From positions 1-46,186 of the forward strand of contig CACWZP010000030.1 in NCBI GenBank assembly GCA_902765395.1: a stretch of 46,186 nucleotides of DNA, in the 5' to 3' direction. The notes beneath the pieces were generated by a model that ran no database searches, was not told the origin of the DNA, and saw only the letters and a program-made list of their open reading frames with translations. Origin of the DNA: an uncultured Eubacteriales bacterium (lineage in GTDB: Bacteria > Bacillota > Clostridia > Christensenellales > Aristaeellaceae). Made by a program: the position numbers and the translations under genes. Positions 7,534 to 14,600 of the stretch are shown in pieces; the first letter of the stretch is position 1; each line of letters opens with the position of its first letter.

Positions 7534-8868
7534 ATGAAAAAGGTTGGCATGGTCTCCCTGGGCTGCGCGAAGAACCGGGTGGACAGCGAAAACATGCTGG
7601 GCATGCTGCGGCAGAAGGGCTTTGAAATCGTCAGCGACCCCGCCGAGGCGGACGTGCTGTTCGTGAACACCTGCGGCTTCATCGAGAGCGCCAAGGAGGA
7701 ATCCATCGACGCCATCTTCGAAATGGCCCAGTATAAGAAGGGCCGTCCGGGCGTGAAGCTGTTCGTCACGGGCTGTCTGGCCCAGCGCTATCCCCAGGCG
7801 CTAATGAGCGAGATCCCCGAAATCGACGGCCTGCTGGGCGTGGCGGAGTACAGCCGCCTGTTTGAGATGATGGACGCGGCCCAGAAGGGCGACAAGCCCT
7901 GCTACACCGCCAACGGCGCGCGGTTTTTGAACACGCCCCGGGTGCTGACCACCCCCGGCTACAGCGCCTATGTGAAGATATCCGACGGCTGCGACAACCG
8001 CTGCACCTACTGCGCCATCCCGCTGATCCGCGGCGGCTACAGCTCCCGGCCCTTTGAGGACATCGTGGCCGAGTGCGAAAAGCTGGCGGGCGAGGGCGTG
8101 ACGGAGATCACGCTGATCGCCCAGGACACCAGCCGCTACGGCTGCGACCTGGGCGACGGGCACTATATGCTTCCGGAGCTGCTGGAGGCGGTGAGCGCCA
8201 TCGAGGGCATCCACTGGGTGCGGGTGCTGTACTGCTATCCCGACAGCACCGAGGACCGGCTGCTGGACGCCATCCGCGACCTTCCGAAGGTGGCCCCGTA
8301 CCTGGATCTGCCGCTGCAGCACATCGACGACGAGCTGCTCAAGCGCATGAACCGCCGCGGCAGCGCGGACTGGATCAAGAGCCGCATCGCCGAGTGCCGC
8401 AAGCGGGGCATCCTGCTGCGCACCACAATGATCGTGGGCTTCCCCGGCGAGACGGACGAGCAATTCCAAACCCTGCTGGACTTCGTGAAGGAGGCCCGCT
8501 TCGAGCGTTTGGGCGCGTTCACCTACTCCCCCGAGGAGGGCACCGCCGCGGCGAAGATGCCGGGGCAGATCGACGAAGCCGTGAAGAATGAGCGCATGGA
8601 CCAGCTGATGATGCTGCAGCAGGGCATCTCCATGGAGGTGAACGAAGCGCGCATCGGCAGCGAGTGCGAGGTGCTGGTGGACGGCTTCGACGAGGAGACC
8701 GGCCGCTTCTACGGCCGGAGCCTGCTGGAGGCCCCCGAGAGCGACGGCTGCATCTGGTTGAACGTCAACCCCGGGCTGAACGGCTCGGGCGACCTCACCC
8801 CCGGGCAATACGTGAACGTGCGCATCACCGGCGCGGACGCCTATGACCTGGAGGGAGAAATCATATGA
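7534..8868 (+). CDS. rimO: Ribosomal protein S12 methylthiotransferase RimO
   Basis: A 444-residue radical-SAM methylthiotransferase that adds a methylthio group to the conserved Asp of ribosomal protein S12. Three parts are visible: an N-terminal UPF0004 domain starting KKVGMVSLGCAKNRVDSE with cysteines for the auxiliary cluster (NTCGFIE, GCLAQRY), a radical SAM core with CDNRCTYC (Cys153, Cys157, Cys160), and a C-terminal TRAM domain (about 375-440). The SLGCAKN motif and the length separate RimO from MiaB. The Shine-Dalgarno is weak. The stop overlaps the pgsA start (ATGA), so the pair is translationally coupled, the order rimO-pgsA seen in many Firmicutes. Confidence 0.96.
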   Translation: MKKVGMVSLGCAKNRVDSENMLGMLRQKGFEIVSDPAEADVLFVNTCGFIESAKEESIDAIFEMAQYKKGRPGVKLFVTGCLAQRYPQALMSEIPEIDGLLGVAEYSRLFEMMDAAQKGDKPCYTANGARFLNTPRVLTTPGYSAYVKISDGCDNRCTYCAIPLIRGGYSSRPFEDIVAECEKLAGEGVTEITLIAQDTSRYGCDLGDGHYMLPELLEAVSAIEGIHWVRVLYCYPDSTEDRLLDAIRDLPKVAPYLDLPLQHIDDELLKRMNRRGSADWIKSRIAECRKRGILLRTTMIVGFPGETDEQFQTLLDFVKEARFERLGAFTYSPEEGTAAAKMPGQIDEAVKNERMDQLMMLQQGISMEVNEARIGSECEVLVDGFDEETGRFYGRSLLEAPESDGCIWLNVNPGLNGSGDLTPGQYVNVRITGADAYDLEGEII

Positions 8869-9419
8869 ACCTACCCAATAAATTGACGATACTGCGCGTG
8901 TGCCTGATCCCGTTCTTCGTGGTGTTCGCGAAGATGGGCGGCGCGGCCATGCAGGCGGTGGCCGTGGGCATCTACGTGCTGGCCTGCGTGACGGACGCAT
9001 TGGACGGGCGCATCGCCCGCAGCCGGAACCTGGTCACCAACTTCGGCAAGTTCATGGACCCCATCGCCGACAAGCTGCTGGTGATGAGCGCCATGATTGT
9101 GCTGGCGGCACAGGGCCGCATGCCCGACTGGGTGTGCATACTGATGCTGGGACGGGAGTTCCTGGTCAGCGGTTTTCGGCTGGTGGCGGTGGAAAACGGC
9201 GTGGTGATCGCCGCCGGACCGCTGGGCAAGCTGAAGACCGTGTTCCAGATGGTGTCCACCATCGCGCTGATGCTGCTGGTGCCCGTGGAGGGCGCGCCGC
9301 TGCTGGGCGAAGCCGGCAAGACCGTCGCCCAAGTCCTCATGTACATCGCCCTGGCCCTCACCGTCATAAGCGGCGCGGACTACATCATCCGCAACCGCGA
9401 GTGCATCAAGGACATGTGA
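8865..9419 (+). CDS. pgsA: CDP-diacylglycerol--glycerol-3-phosphate 3-phosphatidyltransferase
   Basis: A 184-residue integral membrane enzyme that makes phosphatidylglycerol phosphate, the committed step to phosphatidylglycerol. The CDP-alcohol phosphotransferase motif is complete: DALDGRIARSRNLVTNFGKF followed by MDPIADK, matching D-x2-D-G-x2-A-R-x8-G-x3-D-x3-D, just after the first membrane helices. The start LPNKLTILRV is typical of PgsA. It overlaps rimO by 4 nt. The next element begins 5 bp past its stop. Confidence 0.96.
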   Translation: MNLPNKLTILRVCLIPFFVVFAKMGGAAMQAVAVGIYVLACVTDALDGRIARSRNLVTNFGKFMDPIADKLLVMSAMIVLAAQGRMPDWVCILMLGREFLVSGFRLVAVENGVVIAAGPLGKLKTVFQMVSTIALMLLVPVEGAPLLGEAGKTVAQVLMYIALALTVISGADYIIRNRECIKDM

Positions 9420-9420
9420 A

Positions 9421-9518
9421 TGTAAATTAGGAATGAGGAATGAGAAATGAGGAATGAAGACAGCCAGTTGCCACACAGCTATTCAATTCCTTATTCCTCA
9501 TTCCTAATTCCTTATTAA
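9421..9518. repeat. Heptamer-arm intergenic element, family B (pgsA-GH3)
   Basis: The left arm (9425-9457) reads as consecutive 7-nt units GGAATGA, GGAATGA, GAAATGA, GGAATGA; the right arm (9485-9517) is the inverted set. Stops at 9423, 9428, 9434, 9441, 9448 and 9455 cover all frames. The spacer is only about 27 bp, so this is a minimal copy of the family. Confidence 0.85.
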
Positions 9519-9561
9519 TGAACCGAACCTCTGTCACGAACGAAGAAGAAAGGATGCTATC

Positions 9562-11976
9562 ATGAACAAGTGGTCCCGCATCAAATACCATCCCAACCTG
9601 CCCCTGGGCGCGGACGGCCGGAGGGTCACCGCCAGCCCGGAGCACATCCGCCTGAGCAAGGACGCCGCCCGGGAGGGCATGGTTCTCCTCAAAAACGAGG
9701 GCGGCGCGCTGCCGCTGAAGCAGGGCTGCAAGGTGGCCCTGTTCGGCAAGGGCACCTATGACTACGTGAAGGGCGGCGGCGGCAGCGGCGACGTGACCGT
9801 GCCCTACACCCGCTGCCTGGCCGAGGGCATGAAGCAGTACCCTGAGCGGGTGACGCTGTTCGAGGCCACCGACAAGTTCTACCGCGACCACGTGGCCGCC
9901 GGCTATGCCGAGGGCCGCGCCCCCGGCACCATCGAGGAGCCGGCGCTGCCGGACGAGCTGGTGGCGCGCGCCGCGGCCTTTGCCGACGCCGCCGTCATCT
10001 CCATCAGCCGCTTCTCCAGCGAGGGCTGGGACCGCAAGAGCGCCTTTGACAGGATCGAGCAGCACAAGGGCGTGTGGGTGGACGACGCCCGCTACCAGCT
10101 GACCGAGGCCATCTTCGTGAAGGGCGACTTCTATCTCACCGACGGCGAGGCCGCCATGGTGGAGAAGGTGAAGGCCGCGTTCAAGACCGTGATCGTGGTG
10201 CTGAACGTGGGCGGCGTGTTCGACACCTCCTTCTTCAAGGACGAGCCGCGCATCCAGGCGGCGCTGATGGGCTGGCAGGCGGGCCTGGAGGGCGGCCTGG
10301 CCGAGGCGGAGCTGCTGCTGGGCATCGTCAGCCCCTCCGGCAAGCTGGCGGACACCTTCGCCGCCACGCTGGAGGACTACCCCTCCTCCCCCAACTTCTA
10401 CGAATCCGACGAGTTCGTGAACTACGAGGACGACATCTACGTGGGCTACCGCTACTTCGAGACCATCCCCGGCGCGGCAGCGAAGGTGAACTATCCCTTC
10501 GGCTACGGCCTGAGCTATACGACGTTTGATGTGGACAACATCGCCATGTGCGAATCGGACGGCCAGATCGTCGCCCGGGCCACCATCACCAACACCGGCA
10601 GCGTGCCCGGCCGCGAGGTCGTACAGGTCTACTTCTCCGCGCCCCAGGGCAAGCTGGGCAAGCCCGCCCGCCAGCTGGCCGGCTGGAAGAAGACCCGGCT
10701 GCTGCAGCCCGGCGAGAGCCACCGGGTGGAGATCCGCTTCCCGGTGGAGCAGATGGCCTCCTACGACGACCTGGGCAAGGTCCAGGTGTCCGCGTGGGTG
10801 CTGGAGGCGGGCGAATACCGCTTCTTCCTAGGCACCGACGTGCGCGCGCCGCAGGCGGATTTCGCCTGGACGCTCGCCGAAGACCGCGTGGTGGAGCAGC
10901 TGACGAAGCGCATGGCGTCCAACCAGCTGACCCGGCGGATGCTGTCCGACGGCAGCTACGAGGCCCTGCCCACCGGCGAGCCCTTCGACACCGACGCCAG
11001 CGCGCTGCCCCACATGACCCATGATGAGACCAACTGCATCAGCCCGGCGGTGCGGCCGCATGAGCGGGTGGCCTTCCTGCTTGAGAACCCCCGCCGCCAG
11101 CTGATCGAGGTGGCCGAGGGCAAGCTGAGCCTGGACGAATTCATGGCCCAGCTGTCCGACGAGGACCTGGCCTGGCTGCTCAGCGGCACGCCCAACGAGG
11201 GCGTGGCCAACACCTTCGGCTACGGCAATCTGCCGGACTTCGGCGTGCCCAGCGCCATGACCGCCGACGGCCCCGCGGGCCTGCGCATCCAGCCGGAGGT
11301 GGGCGTGTCCACCACGGCCTTCCCCTGCGCCTGCCTGCTGGCCTGCACCTGGGACAGCGAGCTCACCGAGGCGGTGGGCCGCGCCGCGGGTGAGGAGGTC
11401 AAGGAGAACAACATCGGCGCCTGGCTGGCCCCGGGCGTGAACATCCACCGCAACCCCCTGTGTGGCCGGAACTTTGAGTACTACTCCGAGGACCCGCTGC
11501 TCACCGGCCACCTGGCGGGCGCGCTGGTGCGGGGCGTGCAGTCGAACGGCGTGGCCGCCACGGCCAAGCACTTCGCCCTGAACAACAAGGAGACCAACCG
11601 CATGGACTGCGATTCCCGGGCCTCCGAGCGCGCCATCCGCGAGATCTACATCAAGGCCTTTGAGATCATCGTGAAGCAGTACGACGTGTGGAGCATCATG
11701 ACCAGCTACAACGTCATCAACGGCCACCGCGCCAGCGAGAACGCTGACCTGCTGAACGGCATCCTGCGCGGCGAGTGGGGCTATGAGGGCCTGGTCACCA
11801 CCGACTGGTGGACCCACGGCGAGCACTACAAGGAGTGCGCCGCCGGCAACGACATGAAGATGGGCTGCGGCTATCCCGACCGGCTGCTGGCGGCCGTGGA
11901 AAAGGGCGCGCTCACCCGCGAGCAGATGCTCACCGCCGCCCGGCACATCCTGGGGATGATCCTGAAGCTGGATTAG
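9562..11976 (+). CDS. Glycoside hydrolase family 3, domain-permuted beta-glucosidase-like
   Basis: An 804-residue cytoplasmic enzyme (no signal peptide). The domain order is reversed relative to classic GH3: first the alpha/beta sandwich domain (about 25-300, starting MVLLKNEGGALPL), then a fibronectin III-like domain (about 330-440), then a GH3 (beta/alpha)-barrel (about 530-804). The barrel carries TADGPAGLR, NIHRNPLCGRNFEYYSEDP, ATAKHFALNNKETNR and the nucleophile Asp748 in GLVTTDWW. This arrangement is known from Ruminococcus albus and Butyrivibrio beta-glucosidases. Expected action is exo-cleavage of beta-glucosides or related oligosaccharides taken up by the cell. It lies 142 bp after pgsA with the repeat element between; a good ribosome-binding site (AAGAAAGGAT) precedes the ATG. 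Confidence 0.93.
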   Translation: MNKWSRIKYHPNLPLGADGRRVTASPEHIRLSKDAAREGMVLLKNEGGALPLKQGCKVALFGKGTYDYVKGGGGSGDVTVPYTRCLAEGMKQYPERVTLFEATDKFYRDHVAAGYAEGRAPGTIEEPALPDELVARAAAFADAAVISISRFSSEGWDRKSAFDRIEQHKGVWVDDARYQLTEAIFVKGDFYLTDGEAAMVEKVKAAFKTVIVVLNVGGVFDTSFFKDEPRIQAALMGWQAGLEGGLAEAELLLGIVSPSGKLADTFAATLEDYPSSPNFYESDEFVNYEDDIYVGYRYFETIPGAAAKVNYPFGYGLSYTTFDVDNIAMCESDGQIVARATITNTGSVPGREVVQVYFSAPQGKLGKPARQLAGWKKTRLLQPGESHRVEIRFPVEQMASYDDLGKVQVSAWVLEAGEYRFFLGTDVRAPQADFAWTLAEDRVVEQLTKRMASNQLTRRMLSDGSYEALPTGEPFDTDASALPHMTHDETNCISPAVRPHERVAFLLENPRRQLIEVAEGKLSLDEFMAQLSDEDLAWLLSGTPNEGVANTFGYGNLPDFGVPSAMTADGPAGLRIQPEVGVSTTAFPCACLLACTWDSELTEAVGRAAGEEVKENNIGAWLAPGVNIHRNPLCGRNFEYYSEDPLLTGHLAGALVRGVQSNGVAATAKHFALNNKETNRMDCDSRASERAIREIYIKAFEIIVKQYDVWSIMTSYNVINGHRASENADLLNGILRGEWGYEGLVTTDWWTHGEHYKECAAGNDMKMGCGYPDRLLAAVEKGALTREQMLTAARHILGMILKLD

Positions 11977-12103
11977 TCGGCAGGGCGGGTCGAGCGCAGG
12001 GCGCTCGACCCCATTCGCTGCCGCCGGGGCATCGCCCCGGACCCCAATCGCTGCCGCGCGGAATATGGGATGTTCAATCCCTTTCGCTGCCGCACTCTGC
12101 AAC

Positions 12104-12142
12104 CGACCCCCGTGCGCCACTGGTTCAAGCGCACGGGGGTCG
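12104..12142 (-). repeat. Conserved-loop hairpin, copy 1
   Basis: A perfect 14-bp stem CGACCCCCGTGCGC / GCGCACGGGGGTCG flanks an 11-nt loop which on the minus strand reads TTGAACCAGTG. The loop matches the other three copies, while the stem is entirely different. Upstream in the same gap (11977-12100) are several GCTGCCGC spacers and small stems such as GGGGC-ATC-GCCCC. Confidence 0.85.
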
Positions 12143-12178
12143 CGTTTGTGGGAATAGGATTGCCGCGCAATCAACACA

Positions 12179-12211
12179 ATTTCCCGCGCCAATGATTCAA
12201 GCGCGGGAAAT
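12179..12211 (-). repeat. Conserved-loop hairpin, copy 2
   Basis: A perfect 11-bp stem ATTTCCCGCGC / GCGCGGGAAAT with an 11-nt loop which on the minus strand reads TTGAATCATTG, one base from the consensus TTGAATCAGTG. Confidence 0.85.
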
Positions 12212-12319
12212 CTCTGTTGCAGCAAGATCGCGCGAGCGCAAGGTACTCAACCCAATTCGACGTCGCCCGGCACATCATGGGGATGATTTTGAACATCCCT
12301 CGCTGCTCCCCTATCACAG

Positions 12320-12474
12320 GGCGGCCTGCCGAGTCGTGAATTGAAGCGAGCGGCTCGGCGCAGGGTGCCGAACGCGAAGCTTCACTGAACAGCGAGTGCA
12401 GGCCGCCAAAAAGAACCGTCCCTCGGTCTCCTCTCGGAAACAACTTCCAAAAGGAAACCGAAGAACGGTTTTTT
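12320..12474. repeat. GGCGGCCTGC-bounded module with terminator-like tail
   Basis: GGCGGCCTGC (12320-12329) and its inverse GCAGGCCGCC (12398-12407) bound a CGAGTCGTGAATTGAAGCGA core. They are followed by AAAAAGAACCGT...CGGT and a later ACCGAAGAACGGTTTTTT, a T-tailed hairpin. Near-identical copies lie at 24575-24730 and, inverted, at 37898-38006; a copy with a different core lies at 29445-29696. The tail could terminate the GH3 and XRE transcripts, which converge here. Confidence 0.85.
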
Positions 12475-12475
12475 C

Positions 12476-12733
12476 GGCGGCATGGTTTCAGAACAGAACG
12501 CCCCGCGCTTAAGCCTCACGGCAAGCGCAGGTTTCGCCTGCGTCTTGCCCTCCGGGCTGCGCTTGCAGTCTCAGCCTCGCTGCGCTCGGCGCTACACGAA
12601 CCGCGCTCCTGCGCACATTGCGCGCATCCGCTTGTTCCATAGTTCTGAAAACCATGCCGCCCAGCGATGGAGGATCAGCGAGAATCGGGATTGCGTAAAG
12701 ATGATGTAGGGGCGCCGCAACGGCGCCCCTACA
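12476..12733. repeat. Nested inverted-repeat module and GC hairpin
   Basis: GCGGCATGGTTTCAGAAC (near 12477) is inverted at 12644-12663 (GTTCTGAAAACCATGCCGCC), enclosing CTCAGCCTCGCTGCGCTCGG-type sequence that reappears inverted near 29480-29540. Then an AGCGATGG...ATCAGCGA...ATCGGGATTGCG block (12664-12695, also near 24297 and 29700) leads to a perfect 13-bp hairpin TGTAGGGGCGCCG / CGGCGCCCCTACA (12705-12733). No gene is seen from 11977 to 12747. Confidence 0.75.
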
Positions 12734-12747
12734 CTGTTGTTGTTACC

Positions 12748-13011
12748 TTATAACTGATACCGCTTTGTCGGCGGAAGTCGGTCCGGCACATCCGTCAGCC
12801 CGAGCAGATATTCCAGGTTCACCCCGTAATACTCCGCCAGTTTAACCAGCAGCGGAATGGGAATCTCCCTCTTGCCGTTTTCATAATTGCAATAGGTGTT
12901 CTGCGCCACGCAAAGGAAGGACGCGACCTCCTTCTGCGTCCTGTCCCTGTCCTCCCGAAGCTCCTTGATGCGGTTCGCCTGCACGAGAAACACCTCGTAC
13001 ATAGCATACAA
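12748..13011 (-). CDS. XRE-family HTH transcriptional regulator
   Basis: An 87-residue protein. A lambda-repressor-type helix-turn-helix spans about residues 12-66: RIKELREDRDRTQKEVASFL (helices 1-2), VAQNTYCNYENGKREIP (recognition helix and cap), then LLVKLAEYYGVNLEYLLGLTD, the typical XRE end. There is no extra sensor domain. The gene is divergent from two lipoprotein genes, and its upstream region holds two ATCTC-n5-GAGAT/GTGAT operators over the facing promoter, so it probably represses that pair and perhaps itself. The exact start is uncertain: M at 13011, a second ATG at 13002, or a GTG slightly further in. Confidence 0.88.
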   Translation of the reverse strand: MYAMYEVFLVQANRIKELREDRDRTQKEVASFLCVAQNTYCNYENGKREIPIPLLVKLAEYYGVNLEYLLGLTDVPDRLPPTKRYQL

Positions 13012-13012
13012 A

Positions 13013-13057
13013 ATCTCATTGCGAGATATTTACAATTATCTCATTTTGTGATATTAT
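13013..13057 (+). promoter_or_regulatory. Promoter overlapped by two palindromic operators
   Basis: ATCTCATTGCGAGAT (13013-13027) and ATCTCATTTTGTGAT (13038-13052) are two copies of a 15-nt dyad, 25 bp apart. TTTACA (13029-13034) and TATTAT (13052-13057), with a 17-bp spacer, form a sigma-A promoter whose -10 touches the second operator and whose -35 sits between the two. Binding of the divergent XRE protein here would block transcription of the lipoprotein genes. Confidence 0.8.
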
Positions 13058-13089
13058 TCTTTTGGATTAATTCACTGGGGATGGTAATA

Positions 13090-13680
13090 ATGAAAAAGCT
13101 AATTATTCTTGCCTTAGTCTTTGTTATTTGCACCATTTTATCAGGTTGTGCAAAGAAGAATGTTGTTACCAGTTCAAACCTGATTGACGCTGTTGAAATT
13201 GATGAACTCTATGGTTCTGAGTTTGTTTATAATGGAGTAACCCAAATTCCTGTAGAAAGGAATAACTATAATATCAAATACAATTCGACTGTTAAAGTCG
13301 GTATAAATACTTCCGATCTGTCATTTGACATTGACGAAGAAAACGATATTATAAAAGTTATCATTCCAGAAGTCGATATTCTCGATGTAAGCATCGATGT
13401 TGATAGCATAGAATATCTCCCTTCCAAGCCTAATTTGGAGATTAAAACTGTTTTGAAAAGATGCGAAGAAGATGCTATTGCAGATGCAAAAGCTGAGACA
13501 TATCTTTCAGATGCTAAAAATGCCAATAGTAGCCAACATTCTTCACTCTTATTTGATATAGCTGAGGACAACATTTGTTCACTAATCAAAGGATTAATTT
13601 CTCCATTGATTGAAGACTCTGAATATACTGTCGATTTTTATAGAACCAAGACTACCCATACAACGGAGGTCATACGATGA
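13090..13680 (+). CDS. DUF4230-like lipoprotein, first paralogue
   Basis: A 196-residue predicted lipoprotein. The signal peptide KKLIILALVFVICTILSGC ends in lipobox L-S-G-C, so it should be anchored to the outer face of the membrane. The body resembles DUF4230 proteins: VTSSNLIDAVEIDELYGSEF, then FVYNGV, a YNSTVKVGINTSDLSFDID strand region and a VIIPEVDI segment, ending in an alpha-helical tail. The ATG at 13090 is favoured, with GGGG 9-10 nt upstream; ATG 13081 would hide the signal start. The base composition is strikingly AT-rich compared with its neighbours, a sign of transfer. It overlaps the next gene by ATGA. Function unknown. Confidence 0.75.
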   Translation: MKKLIILALVFVICTILSGCAKKNVVTSSNLIDAVEIDELYGSEFVYNGVTQIPVERNNYNIKYNSTVKVGINTSDLSFDIDEENDIIKVIIPEVDILDVSIDVDSIEYLPSKPNLEIKTVLKRCEEDAIADAKAETYLSDAKNANSSQHSSLLFDIAEDNICSLIKGLISPLIEDSEYTVDFYRTKTTHTTEVIR

Positions 13681-14240
13681 ACTTCTATAAGAAAGCAACG
13701 GTTATTTTGTTGATATGTATCATTGTCTTTCCTCTACACGGTTGCAAGAAAAATGAAAACCAATTCAATAGCATCAACAGCATATGTGAATATGCCACGC
13801 TTGAATGTTATTATCATAATGTTGCAAAGTTTGAAGACCCCGGAAAAGTTTTCATAGTGACTTATGGGAATAAGAAAGCATGGATTGAATACAGTGGAAC
13901 TGTAAAACTCGGCATTGATGCTAACCGTATTTCAGTTGATGTTGACGGGCAAAATGTTACTGTTACAATGCCTCATGCAAAAGTCTTAAGCACATACCTC
14001 GATACTGACAGTATCAATGAAGCCTGGATAGAAAACGGACTATTTGCAAGTATAAACGCAGAGGATAGAACTAAAGCAGTAGCTGAAGCACAGAATAATA
14101 TGGAGATAGCTACCAGCGAGGATTCCAATCTGCTTATGCAAAGTGAAAATCGCGCCAAGGACATGATAGAAAAGTACATTAAAAATGTCGGAATGCTTTC
14201 AAATAAAGACTATCAAGTAATATGGAATATGGTAGATTAA
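13677..14240 (+). CDS. DUF4230-like lipoprotein, second paralogue
   Basis: A 187-residue predicted lipoprotein with signal YKKATVILLICIIVFPLHGC (lipobox L-H-G-C). It shares architecture with the gene before it: SINSICEYATLECYYHNVAK, a central YSGTVKLGIDANRISVDVDG block closely matching YNSTVKVGINTSDLSFDID of its partner, a VTMPHAKVL block equivalent to VIIPEVDIL, and a helical C-terminus. The pair probably arose by duplication and may act as a heterodimer on the cell surface. Same AT-rich composition, same operon (4-nt overlap). Function unknown. Confidence 0.75.
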   Translation: MNFYKKATVILLICIIVFPLHGCKKNENQFNSINSICEYATLECYYHNVAKFEDPGKVFIVTYGNKKAWIEYSGTVKLGIDANRISVDVDGQNVTVTMPHAKVLSTYLDTDSINEAWIENGLFASINAEDRTKAVAEAQNNMEIATSEDSNLLMQSENRAKDMIEKYIKNVGMLSNKDYQVIWNMVD

Positions 14241-14308
14241 TAAACCTGCTCATATGTGAAATGAGGACGGTTCACATTTCACATGGATGATCCTGAATCG
14301 ACTCGTGC

Positions 14309-14375
14309 AGATCCTTCGCTCCGCTCAGGATGACAACGCCGCTATGCCTGTCATCCTGAGCGGAGCGAAGGATCT
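14309..14375. repeat. 27-bp perfect inverted repeat with T-tail (GATCCTTC family)
   Basis: A 27-nt arm beginning AGATCCTTCGCTCCGCTC (14309-14335) is perfectly inverted at 14349-14375 around a 13-nt loop and followed by TTTTTC. It probably ends the lipoprotein transcript; the reverse strand lacks a comparable T-run. Related copies occur at 5904-6000 and, as a half, at 1853-1888. Confidence 0.85.
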
Positions 14376-14420
14376 TTTTCATATCATAAAGAATGACCCT
14401 GCATACGGCACCAAAGCGAA

Positions 14421-14455
14421 GATTTCCCGGTCTTGAATCAGTGGGCCGGGAAATC
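14421..14455 (+). repeat. Conserved-loop hairpin, copy 3
   Basis: A 12-bp stem GATTTCCCGGTC / GGCCGGGAAATC (one G-U pair) encloses the 11-nt loop TTGAATCAGTG. GCGGCAGC followed by TAATGGGATTGAGCG lies 13 nt downstream. Confidence 0.85.
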
Positions 14456-14521
14456 ATGTTCATATGGGCGGCAGCTAATGGGATTGAGCGCCCCTCGCTC
14501 ACACGATTTTGCCATAGCGAA

Positions 14522-14556
14522 AATTCCCCGCGCTGGAATCAGTGGCGCGGGGAATT
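14522..14556 (+). repeat. Conserved-loop hairpin, copy 4
   Basis: A perfect 12-bp stem AATTCCCCGCGC / GCGCGGGGAATT encloses the 11-nt loop TGGAATCAGTG. GCGGCAGC (14570-14577) with AAATGG follows 13 nt downstream, as in copy 3. The rest of 14241-14600 shows no gene. Confidence 0.85.
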
Positions 14557-14600
14557 GATATCAGAAAGCGCGGCAGCAAATGGCTGTCGGCCCTGCCGAC

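Noticed and set aside
12171-12709. Short open frames in the gap between GH3 and XRE
   Set aside because: They are formed by inverted-repeat modules that also occur elsewhere, with no plausible start sites or protein-like composition.
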